From assembly GCF_017916325.1 (NCBI RefSeq), contig NC_090170.1:1242001-1306000 (forward strand): DNA of 64,000 nucleotides, given 5' to 3'. This document shows, piece by piece, positions 28,506 through 38,685 of the stretch (position 1 is its first letter; every line of letters begins with the position of its first letter). Made by a program: the position numbers and the translations under genes. Under the pieces are notes generated by a model that was not told the DNA's origin, did not search any database, and saw only the letters and a list, made by a program, of their open reading frames with translations. The DNA comes from Leishmania martiniquensis. Its lineage: Eukaryota > Euglenozoa > Kinetoplastea > Trypanosomatida > Trypanosomatidae.

Positions 28506-31220
28506 TCACGCCCGGTCGAGAGCGCTCTCGAGCTTCACCTCATCCCAGAGTCCACGCAGCAAGCACACACACAGATAGACTGAAAACAGAACGGCACCCG
28601 CTCTCGTTTCACAAATGCTGTGAACGCTTGCAACCGCCTGAGGTCCACGCCATCCGCTGAGAAGGGCGAAGGCAACGCTCACGGCACTGATAACGAGGAG
28701 CTTGAGAAGGACGGCAGCGACAAGGCGAACTCCGACCTTGACACTGGCCACAGTTCCGTGCGAAGCACCGTTCGTCGTGCATGCGTCCTCGTCGAGGCCG
28801 CCAGAGAGGTTCCCCCAATTCGCTGCGCTTACATATTCTGTCATGCGGGCGCTGGGGCAGCCGACAGGTCGTCGTCGCTGCGCGGTCGAGCGGCCGCCAC
28901 CGTGTGAGTCAACGTCGCCCATCGAGACGCACCGATACCCGGCGGTGGTTCTCTCAAGACTTGCGCAGAGCACATCGAGGCGCAGCTGCTCTGCCACGCC
29001 GCGAAGGCGTCGCATGCGCCAACCGTCAGATCGGCAAGAGCAGCGTAACACCACCACAAATCCCACGTCCCACGCAAGTGCGACGGACCCAAGCAGCAGA
29101 GCCGCGGTGTTGCGGCGTTGGACTAGGAGATAGCAGAGAATGAGCAGCGCTTCCGCAACTCGGAATCCAAAAGAGACAGCGGCCGCATGCATGATGTTCT
29201 GCTGCCGGTCGATCCGTCGCTCCATCGAATCCGTCGAGTCGCTCAAGGCGTCGATGGCGGCAGCAGTAGCAAAGACAGAGCACGTGAGGGCGTGCCGGGA
29301 AGCGCCTCCGTGTGAAGAAGCGCCGTGAGCCATGTAGTAGGCTTCGCTGCCCGTGGAAGCGGGATCCGCGGGGGCGTTGCTGCACGACACCAACTTCTCA
29401 GGTTCCACTACCGCAGGCGTGGCGGCCATGCGTGACGACGACCGTGAGCTGTCGATGCCAGCCACCGCTGAGGCAAGCAACATGGCCGATACCACCGAAG
29501 ACCGTACCCAGGAATTGGCGCTCTGCTCCTCAGAGAGACCGCCGTAGTCGCTCCGAAAGCCAAGGCTAGAGTCGTGGCCCGGTTCACCCGGCATGAAACG
29601 CTTGCCCGCTCCGTTCCGTTCCTCGCTCTCCCAGTGTTTTGCGGCGGAGCCGGCCCCCCTCGACTGCCTTCCCCTGCTCCTGTACTGAAAGTTGCAGCCG
29701 CCACCTTTATCGGCCTTCGCTTCGTCCTCCCACCTATCCATGTGAAGCCCATTACAGTTTGTAGCAACTGAGTAACTCGAAGACTGCGCGGGTGTTCCGG
29801 CGGGCAAGCGGATCCTTTCACAGCCTTCGCCATCTTTTGGGTGCGCACCGGGCAGCTGAGAGGGCGCAGGTGCGGATGCGGCACCGACAGCCTCGGCCGC
29901 TGGAAGATGGTTGTCGGGCGGCATTCGAGACCTATTGCCAGGCTGGTGGCGGCGTTCGTGCACGCAGCGTCTGGGCGGCGGCGGAGGCACTTGCGCCTCT
30001 GCAGCGGAAATGGAAAAGCTGCCACTGTAGCCATCGTATTCGGTGGTGGCTTCTGTCTTCTGGCTGTCGTTGGAGGAGTCGTAGGGGTTGGCTGCGCGGA
30101 CCGGGGACAGTTCCTCAACGTGGCTTTGCGCAAGCGACTGCGGACTGCGGCTCCTGCGTGAGTTACCACAGAAGTTATCAGCGCGACGTTGCCGCATGCG
30201 AGCGCCCGCGAAGCTGAGCGGCACATCTGCCTCATCGTCCTGTTCCTCACCTTCGCCGTCGAAGCTATCACTTTCGTCCTCACCATCATTATGGCACCCA
30301 CTGCCGCTGCCGCACTCCACGGCGAGACGCTGCTTCTCCAGGCGGCGCAGAATGGGGTCCTGTGGCTCTCTATCGGCGCCCTCTAAGAACCAGCTCACCC
30401 CTACCGAACTCTGCAGGTGGTACACGTGATTGCCGACACCGCAGCGGTGCATGATAATGAAAGATAAAAAATCTGCCTCGTAAACAACGCGGGTGGGGTA
30501 AAAGTGTGAGACGACTGCACTGATCGCGTCGCCGTGGGTGACAAGAATGACATCGCGAGGCGGCGCATCCGGCAGGTTGCCCATCTTTCTCCCTTTCGGA
30601 CTCTCTAGCAACCTTGATGACGCACTGCACCTCGGCAGGCAGCCCCAGTCGCGGTCGGTGGCAGACTCTGGGACGGCAAGGCTCCGCGATGTCGATGACT
30701 TCTCTCCATCGCTGAGAGGCGACTCCATGACAGAGGTAGAAGCCGACAAAACCCCGCCGTAGACGTCGCCGTTCCTAAGAAAGCTAGCGACGTACCGCGC
30801 CGCTGCGGCCTCCATGGACTCCCCCCACTTAGGTAGCCCTCCCACGGCGCGCGATGCCGACGGTGTATGTAACTGCGGCGCACATGCTGCCTTGATACGA
30901 CTTGGACCAAAAACTTCACATAGGGTGTTGTCAACTACCACGGCGTGAGCCGCTCCAACGCCGTGGTTATGCAGTGACTCTGCCGTCTGAAGCGTGCGAA
31001 GAAACGGTGAAACAACGAGCATAGCGTAGCGGGCTGCATTCTCGCCGAGGTGGTCCTTCAGACGAGCCGCCACAGACTGTATGGCGGCCACTCCAGCCTC
31101 TGTCAAAGGTGGGTCAGACTCGGCTGGTGCATCTGGGGCACTGTCGCGCCGCTCTCCGTGGCGCAGCACCACAACGCGCTGCGAAGGGTATGGGAAAGCA
31201 GAGCTCGGGCCCTTCGGCAT
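28506..31220 (-). CDS. Histidine-phosphatase (PGAM-like) domain fused to C-terminal membrane domain
   Basis: A 904-residue protein. Residues 14-250 are a histidine-phosphatase superfamily domain: VVVLRHGERRD (RHG motif, catalytic His21), DPPLTEAGVAAIQ, VSPFLRTLQTAES, and the second catalytic His in VILVTHGDAI near residue 227. The branch resembles UBASH3/TFIIIC-tau55-type phosphatases rather than glycolytic mutases, so the substrate is unknown. Residues 270-670 are low-complexity and Ser/Arg-rich. The C-terminus is hydrophobic with about four membrane segments (two at about 680-725, then about 832-858 and 870-890), which would anchor the protein. A frame extends 107 codons upstream through a (CA)n/pyrimidine region, but GCAACAG|AAC directly precedes the ATG at 31220, where homology starts. 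Phosphatase-to-membrane fusion is the notable feature. Confidence 0.85.
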   Translation of the reverse strand: MPKGPSSAFPYPSQRVVVLRHGERRDSAPDAPAESDPPLTEAGVAAIQSVAARLKDHLGENAARYAMLVVSPFLRTLQTAESLHNHGVGAAHAVVVDNTLCEVFGPSRIKAACAPQLHTPSASRAVGGLPKWGESMEAAAARYVASFLRNGDVYGGVLSASTSVMESPLSDGEKSSTSRSLAVPESATDRDWGCLPRCSASSRLLESPKGRKMGNLPDAPPRDVILVTHGDAISAVVSHFYPTRVVYEADFLSFIIMHRCGVGNHVYHLQSSVGVSWFLEGADREPQDPILRRLEKQRLAVECGSGSGCHNDGEDESDSFDGEGEEQDDEADVPLSFAGARMRQRRADNFCGNSRRSRSPQSLAQSHVEELSPVRAANPYDSSNDSQKTEATTEYDGYSGSFSISAAEAQVPPPPPRRCVHERRHQPGNRSRMPPDNHLPAAEAVGAASAPAPSQLPGAHPKDGEGCERIRLPAGTPAQSSSYSVATNCNGLHMDRWEDEAKADKGGGCNFQYRSRGRQSRGAGSAAKHWESEERNGAGKRFMPGEPGHDSSLGFRSDYGGLSEEQSANSWVRSSVVSAMLLASAVAGIDSSRSSSRMAATPAVVEPEKLVSCSNAPADPASTGSEAYYMAHGASSHGGASRHALTCSVFATAAAIDALSDSTDSMERRIDRQQNIMHAAAVSFGFRVAEALLILCYLLVQRRNTAALLLGSVALAWDVGFVVVLRCSCRSDGWRMRRLRGVAEQLRLDVLCASLERTTAGYRCVSMGDVDSHGGGRSTAQRRRPVGCPSARMTEYVSAANWGNLSGGLDEDACTTNGASHGTVASVKVGVRLVAAVLLKLLVISAVSVAFALLSGWRGPQAVASVHSICETRAGAVLFSVYLCVCLLRGLWDEVKLESALDRA

Positions 31221-31222
31221 GT

Positions 31223-31245
31223 TCTGTTGCGAAGAACGGTGTGGC
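31223..31245 (-). promoter_or_regulatory. Predicted spliced-leader acceptor of the PGAM-membrane gene
   Basis: The transcribed strand reads CACACCGTTCTTCGCAACAG then AAC and the ATG at 31220; the AG is at 31224-31225. It supports the chosen start over the upstream extension. The tract is moderate in strength. Confidence 0.45.
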
Positions 31246-32820
31246 TTGCACGGAAGCAGCGCGTGCAGTGCGAAGGGATGCGAACAGTCACCAAAGAAGG
31301 CAGGAGAAATGAGTATGGGAATGGGGGGCAGCGCAGTAGGGGCAGTGGGGTGAACGCTGCCGGCAGCAGAGAGAACGATGTCGTGAGAGAAAGAGGTGTG
31401 CCGCCGCTGCCGATGTCCTCTCTCCCCCTTTTCACGTGAACGCCCCTGTTGCGTGTGTGTGTGTAAGTGTGTGTGTTTGCAGGTGTATCTGCCTCTCTCT
31501 CTCACTCTCTTCCTCGTGTGGCCCTGCGCAAGAGAGATCAATGTAGAGAGCGGCTACCTTCGAGGAGTGATGACTACCGCACCCGTGGTGTTCGTTGAAC
31601 ACACCACCCCAGACGAAAGATGGCGTCCACGAGGAAGCAGCCCCAGTGATGCCCCGAGAGGAGCGGTAGGAGAGAGGCAGAAAGGGGTGAAGTGCAAAAA
31701 GGGTACCGAGAGCGAAGCGAAATAGGAAAAGGAAACTGCAGCAGACGCGCCTATGCAGTCTTGTGGGCGCGCTACGGTCTCGCTCGGCTGGCGTAGACGC
31801 TATCGTCTGCCGCACCGCAACACCGCGTCGCTCGACATGATGGCACACAGAAAGGCAGCGATGCCGCGCGATTCAAAGCAGAATCGGTGGTGCTCGATCC
31901 TCTCAGCCCTCCGCTTTCCACAAGCGTCGGGGTGGACCTCGCCTGCATCGGCGCAAATACGGACTCGCAACGGCCGTCATTGGTAATGCGCGGGCAGTGC
32001 GGCAGTGCATAGAATGCATGGCACTGCCATCATCTTGGCACGCGTAAGACTTCCAGGGCAGTCCGTCTTCGTCAGCACGTTTTTTTTTGGATGTAGGTGC
32101 GTGTGTTAAAGTTGTTCTTCCTTCTGTCGTGGTGGTTGGGTGGGGTAGGAGGGAGGGTCTACATAAGGGCCTGCCACTGTAACAGCATTAGGCGCGGTGG
32201 CGCAACGAATTAGCGGAGCACAGGAGACGCAAAAAAGAAAACACAATAAACGGAGTATTTACGAAGAAATACCACCACTACCGCCAAACGCGCAGTCGCC
32301 CAGCGCATTCAGATAGGAGAAGTGCAGGCGCACCCTCTCGATCCTGCATGGCTTTGACTTCCTCTTTCTTTCGCAAGCTTCACATCTCTCAGAGCGCAAA
32401 GAAGCGCGCGCGCGTTAAGAGGAAGACGAGACATCGAAGCAGCAGAGGGGAGTGCCAGCGAGCCCATGACAAATACGGAGAGCGAGAGTGTGCGAGAGCA
32501 TGCGAGCAATGAAGGAGCGGCTTGAAAACGTTCGGTCCGCCGCACCACCTACATCGCTGCTTTCGCGACCACAGCAGTCATGAACAAAGAGAAATGGGCT
32601 AGACTGAGACCAGAGGGCGAAATGCACTTCGTCTCCTGCCCAATCACGGCCGCACGACGCCCCAAATCGTGGGGTGTGCGTGCAAGTGTGTCCTGCGCCT
32701 GTGACAGCGCGCGCGATCGCCATAGAACGACGTAGATGGGCAAAGAAAAAAACGAAGAGAGGCCAAAAGGGAAAGCGACGCTCTGTCCTTCTCTTTCCCT
32801 ACGCGTACTGACAACGCTCG

Positions 32821-32839
32821 GTGTGTGTGTGTGTGTGTG
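32821..32839. repeat. (GT)9 microsatellite
   Basis: An uninterrupted GT run on the plus strand (CA on the transcribed strand), in the spacer just downstream of the RRM/PAM2 gene stop. Confidence 0.9.
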
Positions 32840-32945
32840 CTCAGATACGGGAAGGAAAAAGGGGCTCACACCAACAGCCACAGAGAGACGTACAGAAACA
32901 CACAGTAACAACAGGAATGGCGTCGAACGGAAACGTCGTCTTCGG

Positions 32946-35060
32946 TCAGTCCCCCAAGTATGGCGGCGGCAGCGTTGGGGGCGGAAACACGTCGTCCATG
33001 TCCTTTCCACCAGGCACGTAGGGAGGGGGCAGCGCGTAGCTCGGCAAGCTCGATGGGGCAGCGACGTGCGAGAGAAGCGAGGAGCGCGGCACGGGTCGGT
33101 AATCTGGCACAGGGCTGAGAGCATCCACATAGGCCGGCGGCGGCGGTGGCGGTGGAGGAGGCGGCGGCGGCGGTGGTAGCCCGACGCCATCACAGAGGCT
33201 CGACATCGCACCAAAGTCGCCATAGAGAGCCTCGATCTTTGGCGGAGGTGTGGGACGGTACTCCGGTGAGTTGGCGCTGAGCTGAAAATGAGGCACGAAC
33301 TCCTTAGCAGCAGCATTCATCTGTGAGCCGCCCGGCGAGGACATCACACCGACTCGCTTGTCTTTTTCTGGCGCTGTTACAACAGGCGCTGCTCCGCCAT
33401 CCGTCGCTTTTGGAGGAGAGATGAGAGCTGCGGAGGCTGCAGCGAGCGCATGAGCTCTCGCCGCAATCGCCCCTGCGACCGCTGCGGCTCGGTCGACAGA
33501 GCCGGCAAAAGTGCAGGCATTCGTAAGGGCCGCAGCCGCAGATCTTGTTGGCCCTGTCGGCACAACATGAGGTGGGGTAAGGGCAGCGGCGGTCGGCAGC
33601 CCCTTACTCACCTCCGCTTTGTCGACCAAAATCGGCACAGCAGTCACGCGGGCGGCGGCGTAGGTGTTTGCAGCAGCAGTGCCTCCGCTGCTGCTGGCGG
33701 CGGACCTGGCGTCCCCGTGCAGCGCGCTTGCGCCAATGTCGCTAATAGAGTAAGAGGTGCTGGGGGTCGGTGAAGCGCTCACGCAGGAGCTGTGGCCCGC
33801 CCTGCTTGCGGCTCCACTACCGCTCCTCGTCTTTGAGAAAACGTCGCCTGCACCACGGCCGTCGCGTTCCGGTCTCACAGGATTGCCGCGGCGGCTGGGC
33901 GAGATGTACGGCGGCGACACCTGCACACGCAACGTACACCCACGGGTGTTCTTGCCATCCACATCCAGCGCCTTCCGCGTCGCTTCCAGGTTCGCAAAGG
34001 TGATGAAGGCGCGTCGACGGCGCGACGGCGCCTTGTCCTCCACAAATGTCGACGAGACAATGGGAAGCGACTCAAAAAAGGAGAGCACCTCTGCGAGCGT
34101 CGCGCCTTCGTAGAGGTTGTACACGACGACGGTGTTCAATGTGTGCGGCAGATGGGTCCAGTGCTTTTTCACTTCACCCCAGTTCTGGTCGCGTAACTTG
34201 CGCAGTGCGGCGTCTTCGAGAGAGGGGACAGAGACGAGTGGGGAGATAGGGCGAAGAATGAAGGGCAGCAAATCGCCTTCGTCATCTGAGTCTTCGTCCT
34301 CGTACCTCTCGAGCAGGTCGCAGGCGTCTTGGCAGGACGGCATTACGATGACACCGCCTTCGTGCGGCCGTTGCTCATCGTGGTAGCGCAGGTCGAACTC
34401 AGCCCAGCCACTAAATTCCTGAAACTCGCGCAGCGCCTCTGTCGGGTCCCAGTCTTTGTGAAAGCGAATGCCGATGAGGTGGCTGTGGGTGGCCAGGCTC
34501 AGGCCGTAATCAAGCGATAAGTAAAAGCCTAGTCCGTGTACATCGTCCAGCAAGCTGTCAGAAGAGAACTCGGCGTAGTCGATGAAGTTCGCCTCAAACT
34601 CATTACTGGCTCCAGTGGCAGCGGCAGCGGCAGCGTTGTCGGCGGTGGCGTCAGACGCAGCGGGCAAAGCAGGAGAGGCAGTGGGGCCCGCCCACTTCTT
34701 TGCCTTAGAAACCGGCTCCACCTGCAAGCATTCTAGGATCTCGTTAACGTGCAGAGCGCCCGGCAGATAATCCGCGTAACGCAACAGCGGCATGATGGCC
34801 GTGCCTTTTAGGATCGACTCCGCATCGCCGTGCTCGCAGTCCATCCCAAAGCGCGTGGCGCAGAGGGAGAGTAGCTTTTGGAACGTTGGCGAGAATGCGG
34901 GGAAGTGCAGGAGGAAGGGGCGGCGAGTGCCCACCTCGTTCACGCACAATACAACGTCATACTCAATGCCGAGCAAGAAGCGCAGCGATGCCGGAACGCT
35001 CAAGGCCTTCAGCTCGAGGAAGTCCAGCCCGTACTGATGGAACTCCTGCATACTCTTCAT
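32946..35060 (-). CDS. RRM RNA-binding protein with two adjoining PAM2 motifs and a polyproline tract
   Basis: A 704-residue protein. The N-terminal 115 residues look ordered but are unknown to me. A second ordered block (about 170-265) may be a divergent RRM. A clear RRM spans about 309-385, with RNP2-like VVVYNL and RNP1-like RRRAFITFA. An Ala/Ser-rich linker follows. At 581-592, MNAAAKEFVPHF is a textbook PAM2 motif, and directly after it LSANSPEYRP (594-603) is a second, close to the LSVNAPEFYP of PAIP1. A run of about 14 prolines follows (near 627-640), with more Pro/Tyr clusters to the end (PPPY twice). Such a protein should bind mRNA and the MLLE domain of poly(A)-binding protein. It could correspond to a known kinetoplastid PABP-associated RBP, but I cannot name the orthologue. 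ATGs at 35060 and 35051 are both possible. Confidence 0.85.
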   Translation of the reverse strand: MKSMQEFHQYGLDFLELKALSVPASLRFLLGIEYDVVLCVNEVGTRRPFLLHFPAFSPTFQKLLSLCATRFGMDCEHGDAESILKGTAIMPLLRYADYLPGALHVNEILECLQVEPVSKAKKWAGPTASPALPAASDATADNAAAAAATGASNEFEANFIDYAEFSSDSLLDDVHGLGFYLSLDYGLSLATHSHLIGIRFHKDWDPTEALREFQEFSGWAEFDLRYHDEQRPHEGGVIVMPSCQDACDLLERYEDEDSDDEGDLLPFILRPISPLVSVPSLEDAALRKLRDQNWGEVKKHWTHLPHTLNTVVVYNLYEGATLAEVLSFFESLPIVSSTFVEDKAPSRRRRAFITFANLEATRKALDVDGKNTRGCTLRVQVSPPYISPSRRGNPVRPERDGRGAGDVFSKTRSGSGAASRAGHSSCVSASPTPSTSYSISDIGASALHGDARSAASSSGGTAAANTYAAARVTAVPILVDKAEVSKGLPTAAALTPPHVVPTGPTRSAAAALTNACTFAGSVDRAAAVAGAIAARAHALAAASAALISPPKATDGGAAPVVTAPEKDKRVGVMSSPGGSQMNAAAKEFVPHFQLSANSPEYRPTPPPKIEALYGDFGAMSSLCDGVGLPPPPPPPPPPPPPPAYVDALSPVPDYRPVPRSSLLSHVAAPSSLPSYALPPPYVPGGKDMDDVFPPPTLPPPYLGD

Positions 35061-38000
35061 CCTTCTCTAACAAATGGGCGATCCTCTGCCACTTCCCTCG
35101 CAGCGGGCACTCGGTCCTTCCGCCGAGGGCGAAGGCCGGGGGAAACCAACGAAGACGCGCACAATGCACTCGCCACGTGAAACGGCAAAGCGGTGCTGCT
35201 CACGCGGTTATCAATGCGTTTCCGTACCTAATGAAAAAAAGGGGGGCAAAAGTCGGGCGAAAAAAAGGAACTGATGCCGAGGACACAACGCACAAAAAAA
35301 TGATACACGTAGGCAGAAGGCGGGCGCCCTGCACGTGCGCCTTCTTCCCCGTGCGGTATCGTCGCCGGCTCTTCGATCGTCGAGCGGCACAAGTGCGATG
35401 CTCCGCTACGTGGACCAGCGCGGAAAAGGGATGCGGAAATAAAGCAAAAACGACACAAATCTATAAAAAAAACGCTGCACGCTCGCTGGAGAGACAAAAC
35501 GGGAGAGATGCGGGAGTGGGTGACAGCCACAGCGGTGCAACGCCGAAAATCGATAGGTAAGCACGAAAAAAAACAAAAGAAACACCAAGATCTCTCACGT
35601 CTTGACGTCTTCAGTCATAGTGTGCTGCCTCCTCCGATTGCCTACGCCCTCACCACGGAGAGTAGGCCACCCTACTTGGGTTCTTGACGTCACAGAAGAC
35701 AAGACAACGGAGCACGTGCGAGGAGCGACACGGGAGAGGAAGAGAAGAGGAGAAGTGGGAGGAAGCGAGAGTAGAAACGACAGACAGCGAAAGAGTGATG
35801 CCCCCCTCTCCTAACAAAGGGAAAAGGGTGAAAAAAGGGCGCCTCCGAACGCAGAGGCGCGGCAACACGCCAACAGACGAGAAGAGCGACGAGGAACACG
35901 AAAAAAGCAAACCGCTATGGTGGTGAGCTAGAAGTGACGAAAGAAAGACCAGCACAAAAGGGGAGCGAGAAGGCACGAACAGCGATCAAGGAGACTGGGA
36001 CGGAGACTTCAGAGATCGCCTCTCCCCATCCCAGAAACGTGAGAGGAGCAAAAGCGCAGTGAAGCCCACAACAGCCAATAATAATAATAAAACAGTTGAA
36101 ATAGATGCAATAGCGAGGGGGCGGCAGAGGGAGGGAGGGAGGCAGACGGAGAGACAAATATACGTATGTGTATGCCAAAGAACCTGTATGCAGCGATATG
36201 GACAGATGTGCTGCGCGTAATGCTCCTCTTGAGTGGTGCCGTCTTTTTTTTTTGCTGTTTGTTTTGTTTTTCTTTCGTTATTTTAGTCTTCTCGTTAAAT
36301 TTGTGAGCGCGTAGCTGTGCCTGCGAGAGGGGGGTGGAGGGGGGAGGAGGGGGGAAGAAAAGGCGTCGGGTAAAGGCGTTATAATTAAAATGATTGACTG
36401 GCGTGCTAGGATATGTGGGAGCTGTTTGCCCTTTTTTCTTTTTCGTGTGTAATTCGTGTGTGCTGCGATGGGATTCCACATACGCACCATGCGGCACACG
36501 CATAAGTGGACAAGGATATACACGGTCAAGTGCATGTAAATTCGCCCCCGAGTGCAGTGCGTGCATGGAAAAGAAAAGGTGTAGACCGTGGTGATGCAGA
36601 GAGGAGCGGTGAGGGAATAGCGCGTCGGCACTGGAGATGTCGCATCGCATTGACGGTAGACTAACGCGTGAGGGGTGAGATTGTGCCACACCCTTTCGCC
36701 CCCGATCAGCTCCTTTTTCTTCAGTATCTTGAACGAAAAAGAGAGCGAGAAGCGAGGCCCTTGAAAAAGCTATAGGGGCTAAGCACAGCAGCGCCGCTCA
36801 CGACCTCTCGCCGCGGCACTCGAAGAAGAAAAAAACTCTAGCGACGAGCTGCATGCAGTGCATAGCTGTATACACGCATGTATATATATATACATGTATC
36901 GCTGCCCCGGAAGACGAGAGAACCCGGTGCAGTAACGGCTTGAATATCGTCTTCATGGCTTTTTTCTCTGTTGAACGCGCCTCGCTGCGGTTGTGGCAAC
37001 CCTTACGGTCTAACGAAGCAAAGAGATAAAACGTGAAATGAAGCGAGAGAGCTTTAAAAGAAAAAAATGGGAAGGAGCTAGGGCGGAATAGAGACGAAGA
37101 AAAAGCTTCATGCTCACAGGTTCGACAATCACCCGTGCGGCAATAGAAGTGAGTGAGCAACCTCACCTCTCTTCATCAACACTCCCTCGCGTTCGCCGGC
37201 ACGTCTACACGTAGAAACGCACACACACACACTTTCACTGAAATGCTTGGAAACGCTTCTCTCTTTCCTCCTTGAACAATGCGCATGGAAAGCGCAGCCC
37301 AAAGGAAAACGGTACCCTCCCCCCTCCACTCCCCGAGATAAACAGCCGATCTGTCGGTGCAAGTTGTGTGCGTGTATGTGTGTGAGCAAGAGCCGCATGC
37401 AAAGCTCGACATGCAGAGGAGAGATGGACACGGGGCAGATGCGCACCAGCCTGCACACACACACAGACACACACAGACGACGCTGCAAGGCACGCGCACT
37501 GCATATGCAGGACGCGCAAAAGGGAAAAAATGACCGAGGCGCAGAGAAAGCCACCGCCTCCGGGTTGGGAAGCGCGGTGAAGAGAGGGGGAACAGACGAT
37601 GAGCCGAACAACGTGCAACCACAGTGGAAGAAACGCGCGCACGCACGCGCATCAGCAGGGCGCCAAACAGACAAAAAATGAAACAAAGCTCGGCTTGAGG
37701 TGATACATCTACGCCACATCACCGGAGGCCATCGGCGACGTCCATCACAGCAGCACCATGGAAGGTGCTGCATCAGCAGCATCACCAGAGAGTCCCTCTT
37801 TTTTTACCTCGCATGCGACCAACTCTGAGAGCGGTGCACATCATGACAACACGCGGCGAGGCAAGAGCACTTCGCTCGAGGCAAGCACAAAATGTGAGAA
37901 GAAGGAGAACAGCGCGAAGCAGGTCATGGTGCCTAAAATCATTGCACACATACAACCGCTTGCGAACATAGAGGAGCATGGTTTAAGTGCACATTGACCG

Positions 38001-38685
38001 CATCGCGTTCAACTTCCCCGGCCTGGCCTCCAGCACTTGCATTCGCCGCCACCGAATCACAGGAGATGAGGCGAACACGGTGATGAAACCGTGAGCTCCA
38101 GCCCCTCACTCTTACCCTTCCACTCGACCACACACACACACACGCACGCGCACCGGACAAAAAAGGCTTCTGTCATAGCGCCTCGCACATACATCCGGAG
38201 GAGGCAACCGAAAAAAATGAAGGGCGAGCGGGGAGAGGTCACGAGGGATGGGGAAGCGGTGGAATGGCGAGTAAGAGGGAAGAGAGGGAGAAAGGGAAGC
38301 TGCTCCTGCGTTACTTCCGCTTCCCTGAGGAAGCGGGGGGGCATCTGTTCGCTGGAAGAGTGCCAGCAGACCAGTAAAGCAATGGGGCACCAAAAGGGCA
38401 GTCGTTCAGCCTCGGGGAACCGTACAGAGAAACAGAAGGGTACGTCTATTTGTGGGAGAGTACGGCGAGAGAAGACCGTTCTGAGGGTCGTAAGAGAGAG
38501 AAAGACCAGCGCCACTAAGCTGAGGAAGCAGTCGAAGCACAAACGCCGGCGAGGGGAAAACTCGAGCGACTCCGCGGGCTCTGCTGTCTTTTTTTCTTCT
38601 GCGTGGCTCCGTTCCTCTTCGGTCGGCCGCACTCCTTTCCGCAGGGTGGTATCCTCGGGCGCCTGTACGGGATAGCAAAGCACAC
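35061..38685. other. 3.6-kb intergenic spacer, no gene seen
   Basis: Between the PP2A-subunit stop and the RRM/PAM2 start. It has A runs at 35240-35270, a T run at 36244-36251, an AAT-repeat patch at about 36078-36090, a perfect AT-rich palindrome at 36877-36896, and CA tracts at 37218-37230 and 37455-37475. No frame resembles a protein family. Confidence 0.55.
36877..36896. repeat. Perfect 20-bp AT-rich palindrome
   Basis: CATG followed by a 12-bp TA run and CATG reads identically on both strands. It could form a short cruciform or RNA hairpin. It lies mid-spacer, far from any start codon. Confidence 0.85.

Larger units (their letters stand above)
31221..32945. other. 1.7-kb intergenic spacer with (GT)n and a short hairpin
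   Basis: Contains GT tracts near 31450-31475 and at 32821-32839, a T run at 32080-32087, and an inverted repeat near 32001-32028. No protein-like frame. It should hold the 3' UTR of the RRM/PAM2 gene. Confidence 0.55.

Noticed and set aside
31221..31541. 107-codon N-terminal extension of the PGAM-membrane gene
   Set aside because: It is Arg/His/Thr-rich (CA repeat) with a splice acceptor directly before the ATG at 31220, where phosphatase homology begins.
37110..37150. tRNA-like GGTTCGA motif
   Set aside because: The following bases do not complete a T-loop and stem, and no acceptor stem or anticodon arm could be drawn; no tRNA, rRNA or CRISPR array was seen anywhere.
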